The position numbers and the translations under genes are program-made. A model generated the notes under the pieces. It was not told the origin of the DNA and did no database searches. It saw nothing but the letters and a program-made list of their open reading frames with translations. Below are positions 34,780 to 44,555 of a DNA stretch of 49,419 nt, piece after piece. Source of the DNA: Diacronema lutheri (Eukaryota; Haptophyta; Pavlovophyceae; Pavlovales; Pavlovaceae); the NCBI GenBank assembly GCA_019448385.1, contig JAGTXO010000094.1, forward strand, positions 1-49,419, in the 5' to 3' direction. Within the stretch, counting starts at the first letter, position 1; each line of letters begins with the position of its first letter.

Positions 34780-35137
34780 GCCGCGCTCAGCGCGGCGCGG
34801 CGTGGCGCAGGCCGGCGGGCGCGCGGCGCGGGCCGCGCCCGCGACGCGGTCGTCGGCGACGCGCGAGTGCATCGTCGCCGTCGGGACAGCGGGCGGTGCG
34901 GGCTGTGCGGCGGGGGCTCGGATGCAAGGATGCGGAGCAGGCGGAGCAGGCGCGGCTGCGCGCTGCACGCCGCGCCGACGTGCGCGTCGGCGGCGAGCCC
35001 CGGCGACGAAAGGCGCGTGTGGCCGCTGCTCCGCGTCCGCAGCGCGCGCGAGCGGAAGGCGACACGTGTCTCGACACGCGCCCCTTTTTGAAATGGGGAG
35101 GGCGGTGCCGGCGTCAGCCATCGTGCGTGCTCGAGGG

Positions 35138-35575
35138 ATGCGCGGAGGAGCAGCGACGCTCTGCCTGGTCGGCGTGCTGCTCGGCGTCGCGGCGGCGCCG
35201 ACGCGCGCGCTGCAGCCGCGGCCGACGCCGCCGGGCCGCGCCACCCTTCGTCGCCTCGCGCCCTCGCTCGCCGCGACCCCCGCCGCCGCCGTCGCGCTCG
35301 TGCCCGCCGCCGCGCGCGCCGCTGACACGGCGCTCTCGCCCGCCGCTGGCGCGGTGGCCGCGCCGCCGACGGGCGGCCTCGTCGACCTGCCGCCCGACTC
35401 GCTGCTCCTCGCGCTCGTCGTGCTCATCTTCGCCGGCGTTGCCGCGCTCCAGTTCTCCCTCGGCGACGTGATGAGCGAGATTGACAACCTGCCGCCATCG
35501 ATGGGCTCGCAGGCCAAGAAGGAGCGCATCAAGTCCGGCGGCTTCCTCAAGCAGCCGGATAGCGGCCGGCCTTGA
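35138..35575 (+). CDS. Small plastid-targeted membrane protein
   Basis: A single-exon gene of 145 residues; an in-frame ATG at 35093 would add 15. It starts [20 protein letters not shown], a signal peptide, followed by [19 protein letters not shown], a transit-peptide-like stretch. An Ala-rich segment with AARAA could be a thylakoid processing site. [18 protein letters not shown] (about 88-105) is one transmembrane helix, followed by [19 protein letters not shown] and a basic C-terminus. The layout suggests a small thylakoid or plastid-envelope subunit. I do not recognise a named family. It is divergent from HSP70; the 359 bp between their ATGs is Arg/Ala-coding-like GC-rich DNA. Confidence 0.7.
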   Translation: MRGGAATLCLVGVLLGVAAAPTRALQPRPTPPGRATLRRLAPSLAATPAAAVALVPAAARAADTALSPAAGAVAAPPTGGLVDLPPDSLLLALVVLIFAGVAALQFSLGDVMSEIDNLPPSMGSQAKKERIKSGGFLKQPDSGRP

Positions 35576-35852
35576 CGCGCGCGCGCAAGCGCGCTGCCGC
35601 CGCCGCCCGCTGCTCCCGAGGCTTGGCGCAGAGCGGACACTCGGACACGCCACTTTTGGGCGTGCTCGTGCCTCAACTTCCCCGCGTGTGGCCCTGGGCC
35701 ACTGGCTGATTGGGCAGCCCACCGATGCGCCCTGCGCCCACGCGCTCGGGTGGCCTCGCGGGAGGTGCGCGGTGGGTCCCGGCCAAAAAACCAGGTCTGA
35801 ACTCTGAAGAGTGCACGCAGGGAGGAGCCCATGCCAACGCCCCCCCTCCTGC

Positions 35853-38351
35853 TCACGGGCACTTTTTGTGCATGGCCGATGCGCCCTCCTCCTCCCACTC
35901 GGCACGGCTCACCCACAGCTGCTGGAACGAGCCAAGCGAGCCGAGGATCGACGCGCCGATCCACGACGCGCACATGCGCTCGGCTGCGGTCGTCCCAGTC
36001 AGCACCTTCACTTTGAGTGAGAGCATCTGCACAGTGAACACGCCATTGCGCGGGCAGTGGGCGCACGATGGGCGCGAATGAGTGTCCAAGTGTCCATGTG
36101 TGCGAGAGGAGAGCAAACGGCGGGTGGGGGGTGCAGGGGGGGGGGGGGGGGGGGGATGTTGAGGGGTGCAGGGGTGAGTGGTGGGGGTTGGGGGGTGCGG
36201 TCGGTTGGCCGCGCGAATCGCAGCTGTGTGCTGCACTCACGGCTGCCGCGCGCTGCGTGGTCAGTTGGGCGGGTGGGCAGGCGCTGGGCGGGCGGGCGGG
36301 CGGGCGGGCGCCCGCAGCGCTGCGCGCGCATGTGCGCGCGGCGCCATGCGGGGGAAGGGGGAGGAGGGGGGGGGGGGGGGGGGAGGGAGGGGGAAGGGGG
36401 GGGGGGGGGGGCGATGCGCGTGCCTGGGGTACGGCGTGTGCGAGCTCGGATTGCAGCCGCTCGGCGAGGCCCGGGAAGAGCGAGCCGCCACCCGCCAGGA
36501 CGACTCCGGCGTAGAGCTCGCGCCGAATGTCCGGATCGGAAGCAGCGATGGCGGCGGTGACAAGTTCAGTCAAGCCGCGTGAGTTTGGTGGCAGCTCGTA
36601 GCCTGCGACCGCGGCCGAACGCGACGGCCCGCCGTTGAGTAGACGGTGGAGTGAGGGGTGCGCGCCGTCGACGCCGCCATTGCCGCCGTCGCCTGCCACG
36701 CCGGCCACGTCAGCGCCGCCCACGCCGCCGCTCGCCGCCGCCGCCGCCGCCGTTGCCGCCGCCGTGCCCAATTTGGCGCTGGGTTTAAAAAGGAGCTCGG
36801 CAAGCTCAAGCCGCTCTGCGGCCATGTCGACGACGCCCTGCCCGTACGGCAGTTCGTATGACGCGGAGCCCACGCCCGACAAGAGCGCGCCGCTGCTCGC
36901 GCCACCGCCGCCGCCGCCACCACAGCCACCGCCGCCGCCGGAGCCGCCGCCGCCGCCGCCCCGCGCCGCGGCGGCGGCGGCGGTCGTGGCGGCGGCGGGC
37001 AGCTCCGGGCTGCCCGAGGGCGGGAGCGCCGACTCGGAGACGGCGCACGCCGCGGCCTTGGCGTCGGCGACGAGCCGCAGCAGCGAGAATTCGTCAAAGG
37101 ACGCGTCGGCGCCGGCGGGCGCGCCGAGTCCGGACGCGCCGGGTCCGGGCGCGCCGGGTCCGGGCGCGCCGGGTCCGGACGCGCCGAGTCCGGGCGCGCC
37201 GGGCAGCGCGCCGAGTCCGGACGCGCGGAGCGAGTAGAGGGGTCGAAGCTGCACGGGCGGCGTGCGCTTGGCGAAGCGCGCGCGCAGGGCGGCGGTGAGG
37301 GCGTCGCCGCCAAGCGGCGAGACCTGTCGCGCGGGGAAGGAGGGGAGGAGGGGGGGGGGGGGGGGGGGTTGCAAGCACGTCATTGGCACGGGGTGGAGGG
37401 GAAGGAAAGGGAAGGGGGGGGGGAAAGGGGGAGGGGGGGGGGGGCAGGGAACGCGCAGACGCGGCGGGCGCGAGCTCGAATGCGTCGGATCGGCGCCTGC
37501 CCCTTCACGCACTCCATCCGGCATGCGACCCCTCACCCCTGCCGCCATGACTGCCCCCCCCCCCCCTCCCCCTTCCGGCATGCGTCGGATCTGCGCCTTG
37601 CCTGCAGCGACTTGTGCAGGGCGAAGCCATCGTGCACGGCAGTGGCCGTACTCTCGCGCGCACCCACGTCAAGGACGAGGGCGGTGGGCCTGCCGCATGC
37701 GAAGGCCGTCTGCGCACGGCGGCGGGGGGGGGGGGGGGGGGGGGGGGAGGGGAGAGGGGGGGGGGAGGTCAGGAGGGGGGGAGGGGAGGGGGGGGGGGGG
37801 GGGGGGGGCTCGAACCGAAGACGCGCAGGCATTGACCACACGGCGCCCGAGCCGCCCGGCACACGCATCCCCCCCCCCCCCCCCCTCCCCTCCCCCCCTT
37901 CCCTCCCATCCCTCCATCCCCCTCATCCGAGTGGGCGGCCGCGCACACCAGGACAGGCGCCTTGGCCACGTAAAGCGCGGGAACGCGCAGCTTTTCAAAA
38001 AGGAGCTGCGCCAGCCCCTCGCGCGCCGCCTGCCCCGCGGCGATGTCCGGAACGAGCCGCTCGCATACGAGGAGCGGAGAGTGCGTTGGATGCACCTGGC
38101 GGGGAGGCGGACACGATGGCGGGCACGATGGCGGACGGCGGCGGACGGCGGCGGACGGCGGCGGACGGAGGCGCGGTGTGAGCGCGGGTCGTTGGGGCGT
38201 CGAGGGCCGTGCGCGGGCAGGTGCTGCGTTTGAAAACAGGCGGCGTGGCGGGAGGCGAGGCGGGAGGTGCCGTGCGCGCGCCTCTGTGCCAGGCTGGACA
38301 GCAAAGGGGGGAAGGGAGGGAGGGGGAGAGAAGAGAGGGGGAAAGGGGCGA

Positions 38352-38387
<36 letters not shown>

Positions 38388-39660
38388 GATGGGGGAAGAG
38401 GGGAGGGACGGGAGGGACGGGAGGGAGGGGGAGAGAAGAGAGGGGGGTAGGGGAGAAGAAAGAGGGGGGGGGGGGGGCAGGGGCAGCACCGAAAGGGAGG
38501 CGCCAAAAAAGGGCATCGCACGAGAAAAGGCGCACCTTCAAACAGCTCGCGTACAAATGCCACCACAGCCCCTCCGAAGCATCCACGTCCGAAATTAAAA
38601 ATGTGCCGTGCTCCGCCGACGAGAGGCGCGCCACCTGCACAGCGCGCGCGCTGGCGTTGCCGCTGCCGCCGTTGCCGCCGGCGGTGGCGGCGGCGGTGGC
38701 GATGGCACCAGGCGCTGGGGCTCCGCCGTAGAAAGGGCGGGAAAGGGCGTTGTCGCCGTACAGGAACCTGGGGCAAATGGACGGACGGACGGACGGACAG
38801 ACGGACGGACGGAGGCACGCCAAAGGGGGGGGGGGGGGGGGGGGAGGGGGGGGTTGCGTCGGGCGCACGGCCGCGCGTGGATCGGAAATTGCGTAGGGCG
38901 GGTGAATGGCGGGGAAAAGGCGGGGAAAAGGCGGGAAGGGGGGGAAAGGCGGAAAGGCGGGGGGGGGAGGGGAGGGGGGGCGCACCTTCGCCCGTTGATG
39001 ACTTGCCGACGGTTGGCGACGCGGCCGTCTGTGAGAGGCCCACACGATGCGCCACCGCCCTCGCCGCCGCCCTCGCCGCCGCCACCGCCGCCGCCCTCGC
39101 CGCCGCCCCCGCCGCCGCCTCCCCCGCCGCCTTCATCGTCAGCTGCTGCGCCCATTTCCACGTCCCCGCCCGCGCCGCCGAGCCCGCCGCCGTCCGGCTC
39201 GGGCACGTGGCCGTACCTGGCAGCGCGCACGCCGCGCGAGGCGAGCCGCGCGCGGGAGGGCGCGGGCGGAGCGCGGGCGCGCGATTTTTTAAAATTCGGG
39301 CGCGGAACGCGTGCGGAGAAAGGGCGGGGAAAACGGGCGCGGGAAGGGAAGTGGGGGGGGGGGGGGGGGGGCAGCAGTCGCAGGCCCCACGCGCCCCACC
39401 GTTTCACGCGGCACGAGCAGCGACGCACTCGCGCCGCGCCGCGCCCTTTCCGCCCGCGCGGGAGGAAAGGGCGGGAAAATCCGCGGCGGGGGCGGGAAGG
39501 GAAGGGAAGGGAGGCGGTTGGTGGGAGGGGGGTAGGTGGTGCCGGCGTAGCGCACCATGCGGGGAGGATGTGGCGCGGCGCGTCCTCGCCGGCCCAGCCC
39601 GCCTTCACCGAGTGCGTGCCCAGGTCGACGACAATCGCGTTCACGTCATCGCCGCCAAAC
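35853..39660 (-). CDS. ARP4: Actin-related protein 4 (ARP4/BAF53), exons 2-8
   Basis: A nuclear actin-related protein, a shared subunit of INO80, SWI/SNF and NuA4-type chromatin complexes. Exons 39660-39556, 39216-38986, 38767-38536, 38095-37949, 37709-37602, 37323-36424 and 36026-35853 join in phase. [20 protein letters not shown] matches the ARP4 N-terminus. LREGL-like [70 protein letters not shown] and [20 protein letters not shown] followed by KKCP are ARP4 landmarks. Exon 1, with the Met, was not located; it must end in phase 2 upstream of 39661 (MAPGAVVPFAA from 39868 is one candidate). Introns 6 (CTGCAG then GCAAGG) and 7 (CCCCAG then GCACGC) have GC donors. Gly-, Ala- and Pro-rich inserts make it clearly longer than the usual 430 residues. 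Confidence 0.9.
37120..37215 (-). repeat. 15-bp coding minisatellite in ARP4 exon 7
   Basis: In sense the protein reads as repeats of a five-residue unit G(P/L)GA(P/S), for example [19 protein letters not shown]. They are built from 15-bp near-identical DNA units (GGGTCCGGGCGCGCC on the plus strand). It is an in-frame insert just after [11 protein letters not shown], in a loop position of the actin fold. Confidence 0.85.
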
Positions 39661-40343
39661 CTGCACGGCGCGTGGGCGTAACCGTCGAAACCGCAGGGCC
39701 CGGCGGGGAAAGGGCGCGCGGCCGGCCGGGCCCGGCGGAGGCGGCATGCGAGCAAGGCGCGAGTGCGGGAGTGCGGTCGCGCGGCGTGCCCACGGGGTCA
39801 CGCACGGCGCGGCACGGTCGCGATGGCGCCACGAACGCCGCGAAGGGGACGACGGCGCCGGGTGCCATCGCCGGGTCGGTCGGCGGGGGCGCGCGCGCGA
39901 GCCGCGACGGCCAGCCAGCATGGGCGCGCGTGCGCGTCGAGCGAGAAGAGGGATCGGGCGCGGCGCAGCGCGGGTCAGCGTTGAACTCTCGGCCACCGCG
40001 AGCGCGAGGCACGCAGGCGGTGTGCGCCCGCGGCCGAGCGCTGCGTCGCGGCGCCGCGCCGGCCGCCGATTGGCCGGCGGCGCGCGCAGCGCGCCACGAG
40101 CGGCGGTGCGCGCGCGGCGCTGGCGGCCTTTGAAGCGCGCCATGTGCCGGACGCGAGCGTGAATCTCACGTGCAGCGGCGCCTTCGCGCGCTCTCCCGTC
40201 GCACGCGCGTCGCCGCGCGCGCACATGGCGTTCGTTCTCAGCGCGTCTTGCGCGATTGGGCTGGTCCGGGACCGCTACGGACTTGACGACATTTTCAAAA
40301 AGCGATCAGCCGCCCGACCGGGCCTGGTCGTGCGCGCGCGCGA
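39661..40343. promoter_or_regulatory. Divergent region between ARP4 and the Ala-rich gene
   Basis: Should contain ARP4 exon 1 with its promoter and the promoter of the plus gene at 40344. Several frames are open on both strands, all Arg/Ala/Pro-rich. The plus frame at 40226 (MAFVLSASCAIGLVRDR) has a hydrophobic start but no continuation. An AT-rich spot, GACATTTTCAAAAAGCG, is at 40288. Confidence 0.3.
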
Positions 40344-41954
40344 ATGGGCGGGCACACGACGCAGAACCCGCACCTGCCCGCGTCGGGCGCACGGCGAGTC
40401 AACCTGTCCACGCGGCAGAAGCGCCTGATCCTCCAGCAGCGCCGCTCGCAGCGCGCCGCCGCCGCCACCGCCGCCGCCGAGGACGCGCCGGCGAGCGCGG
40501 ATGACGGCGTCGCGGACGGCGCGCCGGGCTGCGCGGATGACGTCGCCGGCGCGGATGCGCGCGCGCTCATCGCGGCGATTCGCTACCCGCCCGCTTTACG
40601 CCCCACTCCCGGCCGCCTCGACCACTTTGCGCCCCCGCGCGAGGGCCCAAGTGCCCCGTGCGCGCGCATGCCCGCGCGGGCGGACGCGCCCTTCGCGCCG
40701 AACGGCGGTGATGCACGGCGCCGCGTCGTGCGTCTCCAGCTGCGCGCGCTCGCGCCCGCCAGCCTCGCCGTCCATCTTGCGCCCGCCTCCGCCGCCGACG
40801 GCGGCGTCGTCGTCACTTCTTCTCGCCCCGCCGCTCGCCCCGCCGCTCGCCCGTCCGCTCGCCCGGCCGCTCGCCCGGCCGCGGGCCCCGCCGCGGGCCC
40901 CGCCGCTGCCGCGGCCGCTGCTGCTGCCGTTGCCCCGTCCGGTGCCGCGGCCGCTGCTGCCGTTGCAGCTTTCGTCAGCGACACGGACAACGGCCCAATC
41001 GCCACCGCAGTCGACGCCGGGGCATCGCTGCGCCGCGCACGCGACGACGCGACCGATAGCCCTGCGCGCGAACACGACGCCCCCTCCGCCGCCATTGCTC
41101 GCGGACACGGGCGCGTACGGCCCGCCGCCCAGCCCGCGCGAGCGCCGCGCGGCGGATTCGGCGCGCGGGCGGCCGAGGCGACGGCCGCCCACTCCGCCGA
41201 CGCGAGCGGCGAGGACGAGCCGACGCCACGCGAGCGCGTGCTGATGCGCGACGTCCGTCGGTTACAGCTTGCGCTGTCCGAAACGGCCGCGGTGACGCGT
41301 GTCACCGAGCGTAACGGCCACTGGCTCGCGCTGCTGCCGGCGGTGTCGGCGACAGTGACAGCGGTGGCTGCGGCGGTGACGGAGGGGCACGTGGCGGCAC
41401 TGCCGCGCGTGGGTACAACCACTTTCCTCCTCGCCCAGCAGGTGCCCATGCGGCCATGCCGCTCCCACCTGCCCACCCAGCGCGCCGCCCACGATCACAC
41501 GCGCGCACACACTGACTGGCCGCCTAATCGCCCACACTGACTGGCCGCCCACCCGCCCACACTGACTGGCCGCCCACCCGCCCACACTGACGCACTGCAG
41601 GCGCTGCAAACTGGCCCGCTCCGCTTTTCAAAAGCGGCGTCGTTCCGACGGCTCGCGCGCGCCGGCGCAACGCGCGCCGACGCGCCGGTCGCAGCCGCCG
41701 AGGCGTTGCTCTGCGCGCTGTCCGCGAGCAATGGCGGCGGAGGGGGCGTCGAGTCCGGAGACCCCGGCTGCGCGCTGTACGCGGCGGCCGCGCTCGTCGC
41801 TTCAGCGGACGGTGGCGGGCGGGCGGCGGGCGGGCGCGGCCGCGTTGGCAGTTCGTGCCTGGGTGTGGGCCTGCCCTTGACTGAGCGGCAGCTGGACGCG
41901 ATCAGCCAATGGCGGTCAGAGTTTGCTTTGGCGTTTCTCATCAACGGAGCATGA
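40344..41954 (+). CDS. Ala/Arg-rich protein of unknown function, two exons
   Basis: Exons 40344-41441 and 41601-41954 join in phase 0 to 483 aa. The donor is CAGCAG then GTGCCC and the acceptor ends CACTGCAG. The N-terminus (RRVNLSTRQKRLILQQRRSQ) is basic. The middle is Ala/Pro-rich low complexity, with an (AARPAARP)n stretch near 40838-40900. A more ordered part follows: RERVLMRDVRRLQLALSETA and VTEGHVAALPRVGTTTFLLA. Exon 2 has GPLRFSKAASFRRLARAG and ends LPLTERQLDAISQWRSEFAL. No family is recognised. The intron holds a CACACTGACTGGCCGCC repeat. The stop codon abuts a truncated ankyrin gene fragment on the other strand. Confidence 0.5.
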
Positions 41955-42118
41955 GACGCGCTACTCGAGGCGGCGCAGCTGCGCGCCGACGGCCTCGTGC
42001 ATCGTCGCCAGCTCGGCGCGCATCTCGAGCAGCAGGCTGAACAGCTCCCGTGCCGCCGCCGCCGAGATCGCGGTGGCGCCACCGCCGGTGCGCGCGCGCT
42101 TGCCCGATGGGGGTGCCA
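41944..42118 (-). pseudogene. 5' fragment of a B-type F-box/ankyrin gene
   Basis: Reads MAPPSGKRARTGGGATAISA and then ELFSLLLEMRAELATMHEAV and GAQLRRLE, ending at a TAG where paralogue B4 has Gln. Homology stops a few codons later at the 3' end of the unknown gene. Only the region before the F-box remains, so it is a relic. Confidence 0.8.
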
Positions 42119-42126
42119 TGGCCGCC

Positions 42127-42418
42127 GCTTTTCCTTTTTTGCCTTGCGCACTGAGGCGGGGGGCGTCCACAGGGCCGCGGGACGACACATGCCTTGCGCA
42201 CTGAGGCGGGGGCGTCCACAGGGCCGCGGGACAACACATGTTGCGAGCACACGAGCGCGCGCCTAGCCAGCCCGCATCGCACATGTTGCGAGCACAGAGC
42301 GCGCGCCTAGCCAGCCCGCATCGCACATGTTGCGAGCACAGAGCGCGCGCCTAGCCAGCCCGCATCGCACATGTTGCGAGCACACGAGTGCGCGCCTAGC
42401 CAGCCCGCATCGCAATCC
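42127..42418. repeat. Two small tandem repeats upstream of the ankyrin fragment
   Basis: A 50-bp unit (CCTTGCGCACTGAGGCGGGG, GCGTCCACAGGGCCGCGGGA) occurs twice (42143, 42190). A 44-bp unit (TTGCGAGCACAGAGCGCGCG, CCTAGCCAGCCCGCATCGCA) occurs four times (about 42240-42415). Confidence 0.9.
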
Positions 42419-42424
42419 GCCCGC

Positions 42425-42960
42425 CGCCGCCGCAGCCGCCGCGCCGGCAGCAGGCGCCGTCCGGCAACAGGCGTCGACGTCAGCCTGCACGCCGTGGTCG
42501 GCCCAACGCTGCGGAGGCGCCTTTCCGCGAGCCCTCTGCGCGCGCGCGAGCAGGAGCTGCGCGTGCCCGCGCACGACACACGCAGCGAACTGAAGGCGCA
42601 TGTGCCGCTCGAGCGGCGACCACTGCGACGTCGCGCGAGGCGCGCGCCCACGCGCGCCATCCACGCGTACCACTCGCCAAACGAGCCGATTGCCAACGCG
42701 CGTACAGGCGAAAACGCTTGAACGCGCGCCTGCATCGGGCCCACCAGGCCAGGCTGCAGGACGACGAGCTCCTCGTCGAGCTATGCGCAGATGCGCCGCC
42801 GCTCGCCGCAGATGGCCGCCGCCCGCCGCTCAGCGGCCTGGCAGCGGCGGGTGTCCTGCTGGCCGTAGTGCGCGGGGCAGTGCGAGTTCTTCAGCACGAC
42901 GACCAGATTGAAAATGGGCAAGCGTCGACGCCGCATCCACTCGTCCCACTTGCGGCCTCT
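42425..42960 (-). pseudogene. Repeat-derived ORF of unknown family, broken (copy 2)
   Basis: Minus-strand homologue of 11714-12720. It reads LVVVLKNSHCPAHYGQQDTR, RCQAAERRAAAICGERRRIC, an in-frame TAG, LDEELVVLQPGLVGPMQARV, IGSFGEWYAWMARVGA and, after a frameshift, RLQFAACVVRGHAQLLLARA. It is more damaged than copy 1 and starts exactly where ankyrin gene B4 ends. Confidence 0.55.
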
Positions 42961-42963
42961 CTG

Positions 42964-44373
42964 TTACGTCCACTCGTCCCACGGGCAGCCGTTGGCCCTC
43001 GCCCATTGCAGCACCGCCAGGTGCCCACCCGACGCTGCAAGGCTGCACGTCCCCTCGTCCCATGGGCAGCCGTTGGCCCTCGCCCACTGCAGCACGGCGA
43101 GATGCCCACCATGCGCTGCAGAGCTGCACGTCCGCTCGTTCCACGGGCAGCCGTTGGCCCTCGCCCATTGCAGCACGGCCAGGTGCCCACCCGACGCTGC
43201 AAGGCTGCACGTCCCCTCGTCCCACGGGCAGCCGTTGGCCCTTGTCCACTGCAGCACGGCGAGGTGCCCACTAAACGCTGCAGAGCTGCACGTCAGCTCG
43301 TCCCACGGGCAGCCGTTGGCCCTTGTCCACTGCAGCACGGCCAGGTGCCCACCACCCGCTGCAGAGCTGCACGTCCGCTCGTTCCACGGGCAGCCGTTGG
43401 CCCTCGCCCATTGCAGCACGGCCAGGTGCCCACCCGACGCTGCAAGGCTGCACGTCCGCTCGTCCCACGGGCAGCCGCTGCTCCTCGCCCACTGCAGCAC
43501 GGACAGGTGCCCACCATCCGCTGCATAGCTGCACGTCTCCTCGTCCCACGGGAAGTCGTTTGCCCTCGCCCACTGCAGCACGGCCAGGTGCCCACCACCC
43601 GCTGCGAAGCTGCACGTCTCCTCGTCCCACGGGCAGCCGTTCGCCCTCGCCCACTGCAGCACGGCCAGGTGCCCACGAGCCGCTGCTGAGCGGCAAGTTC
43701 GCTCGTCCCAAGGGCAGCCGTTGGCCCTCGCCCACTGCAGCACGGCCAGGTGCCCCCATCGAGCCGCTTCGGAGCACGTCCCCTCGTCCCACGGGCAGGC
43801 GTGCGCGCGCAGCCAGCTCAGCTCAACCAGCTGCCCGCGTGCCGCCGCGTGCGCGCTGAGCCGGTGCGTCAGCGGCAGGCCGCACGCGACCGACCATTCC
43901 AGCCGCGCCCTCGAGCCCAGCGCCGACGCCCAGCGTGTGCGCGGGCCCGTCAGGCCGACCGCAAGCCGCCGCCGCTCGACCGCGCCGCGCAGCTTGCGGC
44001 ACGTAAGCGCGGCCGCGAGCTCGTCGTCCGCGGGCAGCTGCGCGGCGATGCTCGCAAGCACGTCGGCGGAGAGGTCGTCAAGGCGGAGCGACCGGGCAGG
44101 CGCGCGCTCCACACGATACGCCACACCAGCGTCGCCTTTGTCGGCGCGCGGCACGGCGTGCGCGGCGCAAACCCCGGCCGCGCACGCGCGCGCGCGCTCC
44201 ATCCGCGCGACGCGCTGCTCGAGGCGGCGCAGCTGCGCGCCGACGGCCTCGCGCATCGCTGCCAGCTCGGCGCGCATCTCGATCAGCAGGCTGAACAGCT
44301 CCCGTGCCGCCGACGCCGCGCTCGCGGTGGCGTCGCCGCCGGTGCGCGCGCGCTTGCCTAATGGGGGCGCCAT
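42964..44373 (-). CDS. F-box/ankyrin-repeat protein B4, 3' truncated
   Basis: 469 residues; the only B-type copy here with the complete N-terminus (MAPPLGKRARTGGDATASAA). A helical segment follows, then the F-box-like LRLDDLSADVLASIAAQLPA with LTCRKLRGAVERRRLAVG. About eleven repeats of the GHLAVLQWARANGCPWDE type come next. It ends abruptly inside a repeat (NGCPWDEWT-stop) at the junction with the unknown repeat-derived ORF, without the DPAVVAWLSAF tail of B1-B3. The 5' flank (GGCACAAGCGCTCGCAAGAA) is shared with B2 and B3, so promoter sequence was duplicated too. Confidence 0.8.
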   Translation of the reverse strand: MAPPLGKRARTGGDATASAASAARELFSLLIEMRAELAAMREAVGAQLRRLEQRVARMERARACAAGVCAAHAVPRADKGDAGVAYRVERAPARSLRLDDLSADVLASIAAQLPADDELAAALTCRKLRGAVERRRLAVGLTGPRTRWASALGSRARLEWSVACGLPLTHRLSAHAAARGQLVELSWLRAHACPWDEGTCSEAARWGHLAVLQWARANGCPWDERTCRSAAARGHLAVLQWARANGCPWDEETCSFAAGGGHLAVLQWARANDFPWDEETCSYAADGGHLSVLQWARSSGCPWDERTCSLAASGGHLAVLQWARANGCPWNERTCSSAAGGGHLAVLQWTRANGCPWDELTCSSAAFSGHLAVLQWTRANGCPWDEGTCSLAASGGHLAVLQWARANGCPWNERTCSSAAHGGHLAVLQWARANGCPWDEGTCSLAASGGHLAVLQWARANGCPWDEWT

Positions 44374-44555
44374 GGCCGCTGCTTTTTTTCTTGCGAGCGC
44401 TTGTGCCTAGTCCCGTGATGGTCCGGCAAATGACTGATGAGTCCGGGCAGGTCGCGACAGAGGATTGATGCCTTCCCTTGTCTGCGCTCGCCTGCCAACG
44501 ACGGCATCTGCATGCGCAGCTTTTGGGCTTTGCGCGGAGTCACTCCTTCCGTTCT

